From Rhipicephalus microplus (taxonomy: Eukaryota > Arthropoda > Arachnida > Ixodida > Ixodidae), in contig NW_027464603.1 in NCBI RefSeq assembly GCF_043290135.1, positions 3,139,501-3,203,500 on the forward strand: a stretch of DNA of 64,000 nt. The letters are read 5' to 3'. Within the stretch, counting starts at the first letter, position 1, and every line of letters begins with the position of its first letter. Positions 12,777 to 25,255 of this stretch are shown one piece after another. The position numbers were made by a program, and so were the translations under genes. The notes beneath the pieces were generated by a model. The model was not told the origin of the DNA. It did not search any database and saw nothing but the letters and a program-made list of their open reading frames with translations.

Positions 12777-13641
12777 AGAAACTCCACAGCTAGAAACTCC
12801 ACAACTTGAGACTTTGCAACTAGAAACTTGGCAACTAGAAACTCCACAACTAGAAACTCCACAACTAGAAACTCCACAACTAGAAACTCCACAGATTGAA
12901 ACACCACAACTAGATACTCCCCAACTACAAATTCCACAACTTGAAAGTCCACAACTAGAAACTCCGCAACTAGAAACACCGCAACTAGAAACTCCCCAAC
13001 TAGAGACTCCATAACTTGAAACACCACAACTAGATACTCCACAACTACAAATTTCACAACAAGAAACTCCAAATTTAGAAACCCCGCAACTAGAAACTCC
13101 GCAACTTAAAACTCCACAACTAGAGACTCCATAACTAGGAACTCCACAACAAGAAACTCCACAACTACAGACTCCACAACTACAAACTCCACAACTAGAA
13201 ACTCCACAACTGGAAACTCCGCAACTAGAAACTCCGCAACTAGAAACTCTACAACAAGAAATTCCACAACCGGAGACTCAACAACTTGAGACTTCGCAAC
13301 TAGAAACTCGGCAACTAGAAACTCAACAACTAGAAACTCCACAACTAGAAACTCCACAACTTGAAACACCACAACTAGATACTCAACAACTACAAATTTC
13401 ACAACAAGAAACTCCAAATTTAGAAACCCCGCAACTAGAAACTCCGCAACTTAAAACTCCACAACTAGAGACTCCATAACTAGGAACTCCACATCTAGAA
13501 ACTCCACAACTACAGACTCCACAACTACAAACTTCGCAACTAGAAACTCCACAACCAGAAACTCCGCAACTAGAAACTCCACAACTAGAAACCCAGCAAC
13601 TAGAATCTCCACAACTAGAAACTCAACACCTACAAATTCTA

Positions 13642-14507
13642 CAACTTGAAACACCACAACTAGAAACGCAACAACTAGAAACTCCACACCTAGAAACTCC
13701 GCAACTAGAAACTCCACAACTAGAAACTCCACAACTAGAAACTATGCAACTAGAAACTCCGCAATTAGAAACTCCACAGCTAGAACGTCCGCAACTAGAA
13801 ACTCTGCAACTAGGAACTCTGCAACTAGAAACTCCAACGCTAGAAACTCCACAACTAGAAACTCCACAACTAGAAACTCCACAACTAGAGACCACAACTA
13901 GAGACTCCGCAACTAGAAACTCCCCAGCTAGAAACTCCGCAACTAGAAACTCCGCAACTAGGAACTCCACAACTAGAGACTCCGCAACTATGAACTCCAC
14001 AACTTGAAACTCTGTAACTCAAAACTCTGCAACTAGAAAATTCCTAACTAGAAACTACACAACTACAATCTCCACAACTTGAAACACCACAACTAGAAAC
14101 GCAACAACTAGAAACTCCACACCTAGAAACTCCGCAACTAGAAACTCCACAACTAGAAACTCCACAACTAGAAACTATGCAACTAGAAACTCCGCAATTA
14201 GAAACTCCACAGCTAGAACGTCCGCAACTAGAAACTCTGCAACTAGGAACTCTGCAACTAGAAACTCCAACGCTAGAAACTCCACAACTAGAAACTCCAC
14301 AACTAGAAACTCCACAACTAGAGACCACAACTAGAGACTCCGCAACTAGAAACTCCCCAGCTAGAAACTCCGCAACTAGAAACTCCGCAACTAGAAACTC
14401 CACAACTAGAGACTCCGCAACTATGAACTCCACAACTTGAAACTCTGTAACTCGAAACTTTGCAACTAGAAAATTCCTAACTAGAAACTACACAACTACA
14501 ATCTCCA
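13642..14507 (+). repeat. 433-bp tandem duplication (13642-14074 / 14075-14507)
   Basis: The stretch from CTTGAAACACCACAAC through CTACAATCTCC is repeated once, directly, with a 433-bp period. The period is not a multiple of 15 because the unit carries one 13-bp monomer (CTAGAGACCACAA). The same pair occurs at 28277-28709 / 28710-29142, but only a single copy is present in the related block near 23768-24180. Confidence 0.85.
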
Positions 14508-15976
14508 CAACTCGAAACTCCGCAACTACAAAATCCACAACAGAAACTCCACAACTGGGAACTCCGCAACTAAAAAATGTACAACTAGAAACTCGAAAAC
14601 TAAAAACTCCAACTAGAAACTCCACAACTAGAAACTCCGCAACTAGAAACTCCACAACTAGACAATTCGCAACTAGAAACTCCACAACTAGACACTCCAC
14701 AACTAGAAAACTCCGCAACTAGAAACTCCACAACTAGACACTCAAAACTTGAGACTCTGAAACGACAGACTTCGCAACTAGAAACTCTGCAACTAGAAAC
14801 TGCACAGCTAGAAACTTGCAACTCGAAACTCTGCAACTAAAACTCCGCAACTAGAAACTCCACAGCTAGGAACTCCACAACTAGAAACTCCACAACTAGA
14901 GACTCCACAACTAGAAACTCCGCAACTAGAAACTCCGCAACTAGAAACTCCACAGCTAGAAACTCCACAACTTGAGACTTTGCAACTAGAAACTCGGCAA
15001 CTAGAAACTCCACAACTAGAAACTCCACAACTAGAAACTCCACAATTTGAAACACCACAACTAGATACTCCACAACTACAAATTCCCCAACTTGAAAGTC
15101 CACACCTAGAAACTCCGCAACTAGAAACTGCGCAACTAGAAACTCCCCAACTAGAGACTCCATAACTTGAAAAACCACAACTAGATACTCCACAGCTACA
15201 AATTCCACATCTAGAAACTCCAAATTTAGTAACTCCGCAATTAGAAACTCCGCAACTTTAAACTCCACAACTAGACACTCCATAACTAGAAACTCCACAA
15301 CTAGAAACTCCACAACTAGACACTTCGCAACTAGAAACTCCACAACTAGACACTCCACAACTAGAAAACTCCGCAACTAGAAACTCCACCAATAGACACT
15401 CAAAACTTGAGACTCCGCAACGGCAGAGCTCGCAACTAGAAACTCTGCAACTAGAAACTGCCCAGCCAGAAACTTGCAACTCGAAACTCTGCAACTAAAA
15501 CTCCGCAACTAGAAACTCCACAGCTAGAAACTCCACAACTAGAGACTCCACAACTACAAACTCCACAACTAGAGACCACAACTAGAGACTCCGCAACTAG
15601 AAACTCCCCAGCTAGAAACTCCGCAACTAGAAACTCCGCAACTAGAAACTCCACAACTAGAGACTACGCAACTATGAACTCCACAACTTGAAACTCTGCA
15701 ACTCGAAACTCTGCAACTAGAAAATTCCCAACTAGAAACTACACAACTACAATCTCCACAACTCGAAACTCCGCAACTACAAAATCCACAACTAGAAACT
15801 CCACAACTGGGAACTCCGCAACTAGAAAATGTACAACTAGAAACTCGAAAACTAAAAACTCCAACTAGAAACTTCACAACTAGAAACTCCGCAACTAGAA
15901 ACTCCACAACTAGACAATTCGCAACTAGAAACTCCACAACTAGACACTCCACAACTAGAAAACTCCGCAACTAGAA

Positions 15977-16554
15977 ACTCCACAGCTAGAAACTCCACAA
16001 CTTGAGACTTTGAAACTAGAAACTCGGCAACTAGAAACTCCACAACTAGAAACTCCACAACTAGAAACTCCACAAATTGAAACGCCACAACTAGATACTC
16101 CACAACTACAAATTCCACAACTAGAAACTGCACAACTAAAAACTCCGCAACTAGAAACTCCGCAACTAGAAACTCCACAACTAGAGACTCCATAACTTGA
16201 AACACCACAACTAGATACTCCACAACTACAAATTCCACATCTAGAAACTCCAAATTTAGAAACTCTGCAACTTTAAACTCCACAACTAGACACTCTATAA
16301 CTAGGAACTCCTCAACAAGAAACTCTGCAACTCGAAATTCTGCAACTAGAAACTCCACAACTAGAAACTCCACAACTAGACACTTCGCAACTAGAAACTC
16401 CACAACTAGACACTCCACAACTAGAAAACTCCGCAACTAGAAACTCCACCACTAGACACTCAAAACTTGAGACTCCACAACGACAGAGCTCGCAACTAGA
16501 AACTCTGCAACTAGAAACTGCACAGCTAGAAACTTGCAACTCGAAACTCTGCAA
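15977..16554 (+). repeat. Second copy of the 270-850 segment
   Basis: It sits between the right end of the 11.85-16.01 kb block and the left end of the 16.46-20.97 kb block. It is a patchwork: it matches 270-850 up to about 16.36-16.46 kb and 3060 onward after that. The exchange point cannot be placed exactly because both donors are near-identical there. Confidence 0.75.
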
Positions 16555-19500
16555 CTAACACTCCGCAACTAGAAACTCCACAGCTAGAAACTTCACAACT
16601 AGAGACTCCACAACTACAAACTCCATGACTAGAAACTTCACAATTAGAAACTCCACAAGTAGAAACTCCAGAACTTGAGACTTTGCAACTAGAAACTCGG
16701 CAACTAGAAACTCAACAACTAGAAACTCCACTACTAGGAACTCCACAACTTGAAACACCACAACTAGATACTCCGCAACTACAATATCCAACACTAGAAA
16801 CTCCACAACAAGAAACTCCATAACTAGAAACTCCGCAACTAGAAACTCCACAACTACAGACTCCACAACTAGAAACTCCACAGCTAGAGACTCCACAACT
16901 AGAAACTCTACAACTAGAAACTCCACAACTACGAACCTCACAACTAGAAACTCTACAAGTAGAAACTCCGCAACTAGAAACTCCACAGCTAGAAACTCCA
17001 CAACTTGAGACTTTGCAACTAGAAACTCGGCAACTAGAAACTCCACAACTAGAAACTCCACAAATTGAAACACCACAAATAGATACTCCACAACTACAAA
17101 TTCCACAACTTGGAAGTCCACAACTAGAAACTCCGCAACTAGAAACTCCGCAACTAGAAACTCCACAACTAGAAACTCCACAACTAGACACTTCGCAACT
17201 AGAAACTCCACAACTAGACAATCCACAACTAGAAAACTCCGCAACTAGAAGCTCCAAGACTAGACACTTCACAACTTGAGACTCCACAACTTGAGACTTT
17301 GCAACTAGAAACTCGGCAACTAGAAACTCAACAACCAGAAACTCCACAACTAGAAACTCCACAAATTGAAACACCACAACTAGTTACTCCACAACTACAA
17401 ATTCCACAACTCGAAAGTCCACAACTAGAAACTCCGCAACTAGAAACTCCGCAACTAGAAACTCCGCAACTAGAAACTCCACAACTAGAGACTCCATAAC
17501 TTGAAACACCACAACTAGATACTCCACAGCTACAAATTCCACATCTAGAAACTGCAAATTTAGAAACTCCGCAACTAGAAACTCCGCAACTTTAAACTCC
17601 ACAACTAGAGACTCCATAACTAGGAACTCCACATCTAGAAACTCCACAACTACAGACTCCACAGCTACAAACTTCGCAACTAGAAACTCCACAACCAGAA
17701 ACTCCGCAACTAGAAACTCCACAACTAGAAGTTCCACAACCACAGACTCAACAACTAGAAACTCCACAACTAGAAACCCAGCAACTAGAAACTCCACAAC
17801 TAGAAACTCAACACCTACAAATTCTACAACTTGAAACACCACAACTAGAAACGCAACAACTAGAAACTCCACACCTAGAAACTTCGCAAAAAGAAACTCC
17901 ACAACTAGAAACTCCACAACTAGAAACTATGCAACTAGAAACTCCGCAACTAGAAACTCCACAGCTAGAACGTCCGCAACTAGAAACTCTGCAACTAGAA
18001 ACTCCAACGCTAGAAACTCCACATAGGAACTCCACAACTAGAAACTCCACAACTAGAGACCACAACTAGAGACTCTGCAACGAGAAACTCCCCAGCTAGA
18101 AACTCCGCAACTAGAAACTCCGCAACTAGAAACTCCACAACTAGAGACTCCGCAACTATGAACTCAACAACTTGAAACTCTCCAACTCAAAACTCTGCAA
18201 CTAGAAAATTCCCAACTAGAAACTCCACAACTAAAAACTTCGCCACTAGAAACTCCGCAACTAGAAACTCCACAACTAGAGACTCCATAACTTGAAACAC
18301 CACAACTAGATACTCCACAACTACAAATTCCACATCTAGAAACTCCAAATTTAGAAACTCCACAACTTTAAACTCCACAACTAGACACTCCATAACTAGG
18401 AACTCCTCAACAAGAAACTCCACAACTACAGACTCCACAACTACAAACTCCACAACTAGAAACTCCACAACTGGAAACTCCGCAACTAGAAACTCCACAA
18501 CTAGAAATTCCACAACCAGAGACTCAACAACTTGAGACTCCACAACTAAAAACTACACAGCTAGAAACTCTACAACTTGAGACTTCGCAACTAGAAACTC
18601 GGCAACTAGAAACTCAACATCTAGAAACTCCACAACTAGAAACCCCACAACTTGAAACTCCACATCTAGAAACGCAACAACAAGAAACTCCACACCTAGA
18701 AACTCCGCAACTAGAAACTCCACAACTAGAAACTCCACAACTAGAAATTATGCAACTAGAAACTCTGCGACTAGAAACTCCAAAGCTAGAACGTCCGCAA
18801 CTAAAAACTCTGCAACTAGAATCTCCGCAACTAGAAACTCCAACGCTAGAAACTCCACAACTAGAAACTCCACAACTAGAAACTCCACAACTAGAGACCC
18901 CAAAACTAGAGACTCCGCAACTACAAACTCCATAGCTAGAAACTCCGCAACTAGAAACTCCGCAACTAGAAACTCCACAACTAGAGACTCCGCAACTATA
19001 AACTCCACAACTTGAAACTCTGCAACTCGAAACTCTGCAACTAGAAAATCCCCAACTAGAAACTACACAACTAGAATCTCCGCAACTCGAAACTCCGCAA
19101 CTACAAAATCCACAACTAGAAACTCCAAAACCGGGAACTTCGCAACTAGAAAATGTACAACTAGAAACTCGAAAACTAAAAACTCCAACTAGAAACTCCG
19201 CAACTAGAAACTCCACAACTAGAAACTCCACAACTAGACACTTCGCAACTAGAAACTCCACAACTAGACACTCCACAACTATAAAACTCCGCAACTAGAA
19301 ACTCCACGAATAGACACTCCACAACTTGAGACTCCGCAACGACAGACTCCGCAACTAGAAATTTTGCAGCTAGAAACATCACAGCCAGAAACTTGCAACT
19401 CAAAACTCTGCAACTAGAAACTCCGACACTAAAAACTCCACAGCTAGAAACTCCACAACTAGAAACTTCACAAATATAAACTCCATGACTAGAAACTCCA

Positions 19501-20968
19501 CAATTCAAAACTCCACAATTAGAAACTCCACAGCTAGAAACTCTACAACTTGAGACTTTGCAACTAGAAACTCAGCAACTAGAAACTCAGCAACTAGAAA
19601 CTCCACAACTAGAAACATCACAACTAGAAACTCCACAACTTGAAACACCACAACTAGATACTCCGCAACTACAAACTCCACAACTACAGACTCCACAACT
19701 AGAAACTCCACAGCTAGAGACTCCACAACTAGAAACTCCACAAATACGAACCCCACAACTACGAACCCCACAACAAGAAACTCCACAACTAGAAACTCCA
19801 CAACTTGAGACTTCGCAACTAGAAACTCCACAACTAGAAACACCACAACTACAGACTCCACAACTAGAAACTCTACAACTAGAAACTCCGCAACTAGAAA
19901 CTCCACAACTAGAGACTCCATAACTTGAAACTCCACAACTAGAAACTCCACAACTACGAACCTCACAACCAGGAACTCCACAACTAGAAACTCCGCAACA
20001 AGAAACTCCACAGCTAGAAACTCCACAACTTGAGACTTCGAAACTAGAAACTCGGCAACTAGAAACTCCACAACTTGAAACTCCACAACTAGAAACTCCA
20101 CAAATTGAAACGCCACAACTAGATACTCCACAACTACAAATTCCACAACTAGAAACTCCACAAATAAAAACTCCGCAACTAGAATTTCCACAACTAGAAA
20201 CTCCTCTACTAGAGACTCCGCAACTATAAACTCTGCAACTCGAAACTCTGCAACTCGAAACTCTGCAACTAGAAACTCCACAACTAGAAACTCCACAACT
20301 AGACACTTCGCAACTAGAAACTCCACAACTAGACACTCCACAACTAGAAAACTCCGCAACTAGAAACTCCACCAATAGACACTCAAAACTTGAGACTCCG
20401 CAACGACAGAGCTCGCAACTAGAAACTCTGCAACTAGAAACTGCCCAGCCAGAAACTTGCAACTCGAAACTCTGCAACTAAAACTCCGCAACTAGAAACT
20501 CCACAGCTAGAAACTCCACAACTAGAGACTCCACAACTACAAACTCCATGACTAGAAACTTCACAATTAGAAACTCCACAAGTAGAAACTCCACAACTTG
20601 AGACTTTGCAACTAGAAACTCGGCAACTAGAAACTCAACAACTAGAAACTCCACAACTAGGAACTTCACAACTAGAAACTCCACAACTTGAAACACCACA
20701 ACTAGATACTCCGCAACTACAATATCCAACACTAGAAACTCCACAACAAGAAACTCCATAACTAGAAACTCCGCAACTAGAAACTCCACAACTACAGACT
20801 CCACAACTAGAAACTCCACAGCTAGAGACTCCACAACTAGAAACTCCACCGCTAGAAACTCCACAACTAGAAACTCCACAACTAGAAACTCCACAACTAG
20901 AGACCACAACTAGAGACTCCGCAACTAGAAACTCCCCAGCTAGAAACTCCGCAACTAGAAACTCCGCA
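16457..20968 (+). repeat. 4.5-kb block, second copy (pair with 3060-7631)
   Basis: Relative to the first copy it has lost 15 bp near 16735 and 105 bp near 17880, and it keeps 60 bp near 20515. Its part from 18750 to about 21345 recurs at 33429-36024 (offset 14679). It diverges from the first copy at about 20969, where CTAGAAACTCCACAAC replaces CAAGAAACTCCATAAC. Confidence 0.88.
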
Positions 20969-23900
20969 ACTAGAAACTCCACAACTAGAGACTACGCAAC
21001 TATGAACTCCACAACTTGAAACTCTGCAACTCGAAACTCTGCAACTAGAAAATTCCCAACTAGAAACTACACAACTACAATCTCCACAACTCGAAACTCC
21101 GCAACTACAAAATCCACAACTAGAAACTCCACAACTGGGAACTCCGCAACTAGAAAATGTACAACTAGAAACTCGAAAACTAAAAACTCCAACTAGAAAC
21201 TCCACAACTAGAAACTCCGCAACTAGAAACTCCACAACTAGACAATTCGCAACTAGAAACTCCACAACTAGACACTCCACAACTAGAAAACTCCGCAACT
21301 AGAAACTCCACAGCTAGAAACTCCACAACTTGAGACTTTGCAACTAGAAACTCGGCAACTAGAAACTCCACAACTAGAAACTCCACAACTAGAAACTCCA
21401 CAAATTGAAACACCACAACTAGATACTCCACAACTACACATTCCACTACTTGAAAGTCCACAACTAGAAACTCCGCAACTAGAAACTCCGCAACTAGAAA
21501 CTCCCCAACTAGAGACTCCATAACTTGAAACACCACAACTAGATACTCCACAGCTACACATTCCACATCTAGAAACTCCAAATTTAGAAACTCTGCAACT
21601 AGAAACTCCGCAACTTTAAACTCCACAACTAGACACTCCATAACTAGGAACTCCACAACAAGAAACTCCACAACTACAGACTCCACAACTTCAAACTCCA
21701 CAACTAGAAACTCCACAACTGGAAACTCCGCAACTAGAAACTCCGCAACTAGAAACTCTACAACAAGAAATTCCACAACCGGAGACTCAACAACTTGAGA
21801 CTTCGCAACTAGAAACTCGGCAACTAGAAACTCAACAACTAGAAACTCCACAACTAGAAACTCCACAACTAGAAACTCCACAACTAGAAACTCCACAACT
21901 TGAAACACCACAACTAGATACTCCACAACTACAAATTTCACAAAAAGAAACTCCAAATTTAGAAACCCCGCAACTAGAAACTCCGCAACTTAAAACTCCA
22001 CAACTAGAGACTCCACAACTACAAACTTCTCAACTACAAACTCCACAACCAGAAACTCCGCAACTAGAAACTCCACAAATTGAAACGCCACAACTAGATA
22101 CTCCACAACTACAAATTCCACAACTAGAATTTCCACAACTAAAAACTCCGCAACTAGAAACTCCGCAACTAGAAACTCCACTACTAGAGACTCCGCAACT
22201 ATAAACTCCACAACTTGAAACTCTGCAACTCGAAACTCTGCAACTAGAAACTCCACAACCAGAAACTCCGCAACTAGAAACTCTACAACTAGAAGTTCCA
22301 CAACCAGAGACTCAACAACTAGAAACTCCACAACTAGAAACCCAGCAAATAGAAACTCCACAACTAGAAACTCAACACCTACAAATTCTACAACTTGAAA
22401 CACCACAACTAGAAACGCAACAACTAGAAACTCCACACCTAGAAACTCCAATGCTTAAAACTCCACAACTAGAAACTCCACAACTAGAAACTCCTCAACT
22501 AGAGACCACAACTAGAGACTCCGCAACTAGAAACTCCCCAGCTAGAAACTCCGCAACTAGAAACTCCGCAACTAGAAACTCCACAACTAGAGACTCCGCA
22601 ACTATGAACTCCACAACTTGAAACTCTGCAACTCGAAACTCTGCAACTAGAAAATTCCCAACTAGAAACTACACAACTACAATCTCCACAACTCGAAACT
22701 CCGCAACTACAAAATCCACAACTAGAAACTCCACAACTGGGAACTCCGCAACTAGAAAATGTACAACTAGAAACTCGAAAACTAAAAACTCCAACTAGAA
22801 ACTCCACAACTAGAAACTCCGCAACTAGAAACTCCACAACTAGACAATTCGCAACTAGAAACTCCACAACTAGACACTCCACAACTAGAAAACTCCGCAA
22901 CTAGAAACTCCACAGCTAGAAACTCCACAACTTGAGACTTTGCAACTAGAAACTTGGCAACTAGAAACTCCACAACTAGAAACTCCACAACTAGAAACTC
23001 CACAACTAGAAACTCCACAGATTGAAACACCACAACTAGATACTCCCCAACTACAAATTCCACAACTTGAAAGTCCACAACTAGAAACTCCGCAACTAGA
23101 AACACCGCAACTAGAAACTCCCCAACTAGAGACTCCATAACTTGAAACACCACAACTAGATACTCCACAACTACAAATTTCACAACAAGAAACTCCAAAT
23201 TTAGAAACCCCGCAACTAGAAACTCCGCAACTTAAAACTCCACAACTAGAGACTCCATAACTAGGAACTCCACAACAAGAAACTCCACAACTACAGACTC
23301 CACAACTACAAACTCCACAACTAGAAACTCCACAACTGGAAACTCCGCAACTAGAAACTCCGCAACTAGAAACTCTACAACAAGAAATTCCACAACCGGA
23401 GACTCAACAACTTGAGACTTCGCAACTAGAAACTCGGCAACTAGAAACTCAACAACTAGAAACTCCACAACTAGAAACTCCACAACTTGAAACACCACAA
23501 CTAGATACTCAACAACTACAAATTTCACAACAAGAAACTCCAAATTTAGAAACCCCGCAACTAGAAACTCCGCAACTTAAAACTCCACAACTAGAGACTC
23601 CATAACTAGGAACTCCACATCTAGAAACTCCACAACTACAGACTCCACAACTACAAACTTCGCAACTAGAAACTCCACAACCAGAAACTCCGCAACTAGA
23701 AACTCCACAACTAGAAACCCAGCAACTAGAAACTCCACAACTAGAAACTCAACACCTACAAATTCTACAACTTGAAACACCACAACTAGAAACGCAACAA
23801 CTAGAAACTCCACACCTAGAAACTCCGCAACTAGAAACTCCACAACTAGAAACTCCACAACTAGAAACTATGCAACTAGAAACTCCGCAATTAGAAACTC

Positions 23901-25255
23901 CACAGCTAGAACGTCCGCAACTAGAAACTCTGCAACTAGGAACTCTGCAACTAGAAACTCCAACGCTAGAAACTCCACAACTAGAAACTCCACAACTCCA
24001 CAACTAGAGACCACAACTAGAGACTCCGCAACTAGAAACTCCCCAGCTAGAAACTCCGCAACTAGAAACTCCGCAACTAGAAACTCCACAACTAGAGACT
24101 CCGCAACTATGAACTCCACAACTTGAAACTCTGTAACTCGAAACTTTGCAACTAGAAAATTCCTAACTAGAAACTACACAACTACAATCTCCACAACTCG
24201 AAACTCCGCAACTACAAAATCCACAACTAGAAACTCCACAACTGGGAACTCCGCAACTAAAAAATGTACAACTAGAAACTCGAAAACTAAAAACTCCAAC
24301 TAGAAACTCCACAACTAGAAACTCCGCAACTAGAAACTCCACAACTAGACAATTCGCAACTAGAAACTCCACAACTAGACACTCCACAACTAGAAAACTC
24401 CGCAACTAGAAACTCCACAACTAGACACTCAAAACTTGAGACTCTGAAACGACAGACTTCGCAACTAGAAACTCTGCAACTAGAAACTGCACAGCTAGAA
24501 ACTTGCAACTCGAAACTCTGCAACTAAAACTCCGCAACTAGAAACTCCACAGCTAGGAACTCCACAACTAGAAACTCCACAACTAGAGACTCCACAACTA
24601 GAAACTCCACAACTAGAAACTCCGCAACTAGAAACTCCACAGCTAGAAACTCCACAACTTGAGACTTTGCAACTAGAAACTCGGCAACTAGAAACTCCAC
24701 AACTAGAAACTCCACAACTAGAAACTCCACAATTTGAAACACCACAACTAGATACTCCACAACTACAAATTCCCCAACTTGAAAGTCCACACCTAGAAAC
24801 TCCGCAACTAGAAACTGCGCAACTAGAAACTCCCCAACTAGAGACTCCATAACTTGAAAAACCACAACTAGATACTCCACAGCTACAAATTCCTCATCTA
24901 GAAACTCCAAATTTAGTAACTCCGCAATTAGAAACTCCGCAACTTTAAACTCCACAACTAGACACTCCATAACTAGAAACTCCACAACTAGAAACTCCAC
25001 AACTAGACACTTCGCAACTAGAAACTCCACAACTAGACACTCCACAACTAGAAAACTCCGCAACTAGAAACTCCACCAATAGACACTCAAAACTTGAGAC
25101 TCCGCAACGGCAGAGCTCGCAACTAGAAACTCTGCAACTAGAAACTGCCCAGCCAGAAACTTGCAACTCGAAACTCTGCAACTAAAACTCCGCAACTAGA
25201 AACTCCACAGCTAGAAACTCCACAACTAGAGACTCCACAACTACAAACTCCACAA
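20897..25255 (+). repeat. ~4.36-kb tandem unit, copy A
   Basis: The start of this unit reappears immediately after its end, at 25256, so A and B are adjacent direct repeats (initial offset 4359, rising to 4374 and 4509 by 15 and 135 bp). Its 21971-25255 part is also copy 2 of the 11.85-kb family. It carries a private 7-bp loss at about 23996, giving CCACAACTCCACAAC. Confidence 0.82.
23971..24012 (+). other. Private 7-bp loss in a monomer
   Basis: CTAGAAACTCCACAA is followed by CTCCACAA and then CTAGAGACCACAA. Related blocks at 13.87 and 28.51 kb have a full unit here. The loss (TAGAAAC or an equivalent register) breaks the 15-bp phase and is a good tag for this copy. Confidence 0.8.

Larger units (their letters stand above)
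11845..16012 (+). repeat. 4.2-kb family block, copy 1 of 3
   Basis: Related blocks are 21971-25699 (offset 10126, then 9687) and 26345-29910 (offset 14500, then 14635, then about 14621). Compared with the third copy, this one and the second lack 135 bp (nine monomers) joined at CCAATGCTTAAAAC (about 12322 and 22449). This copy alone has a 1-bp loss at about 14541, where CAACAGAAAC replaces CAACTAGAAAC. Confidence 0.85.
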
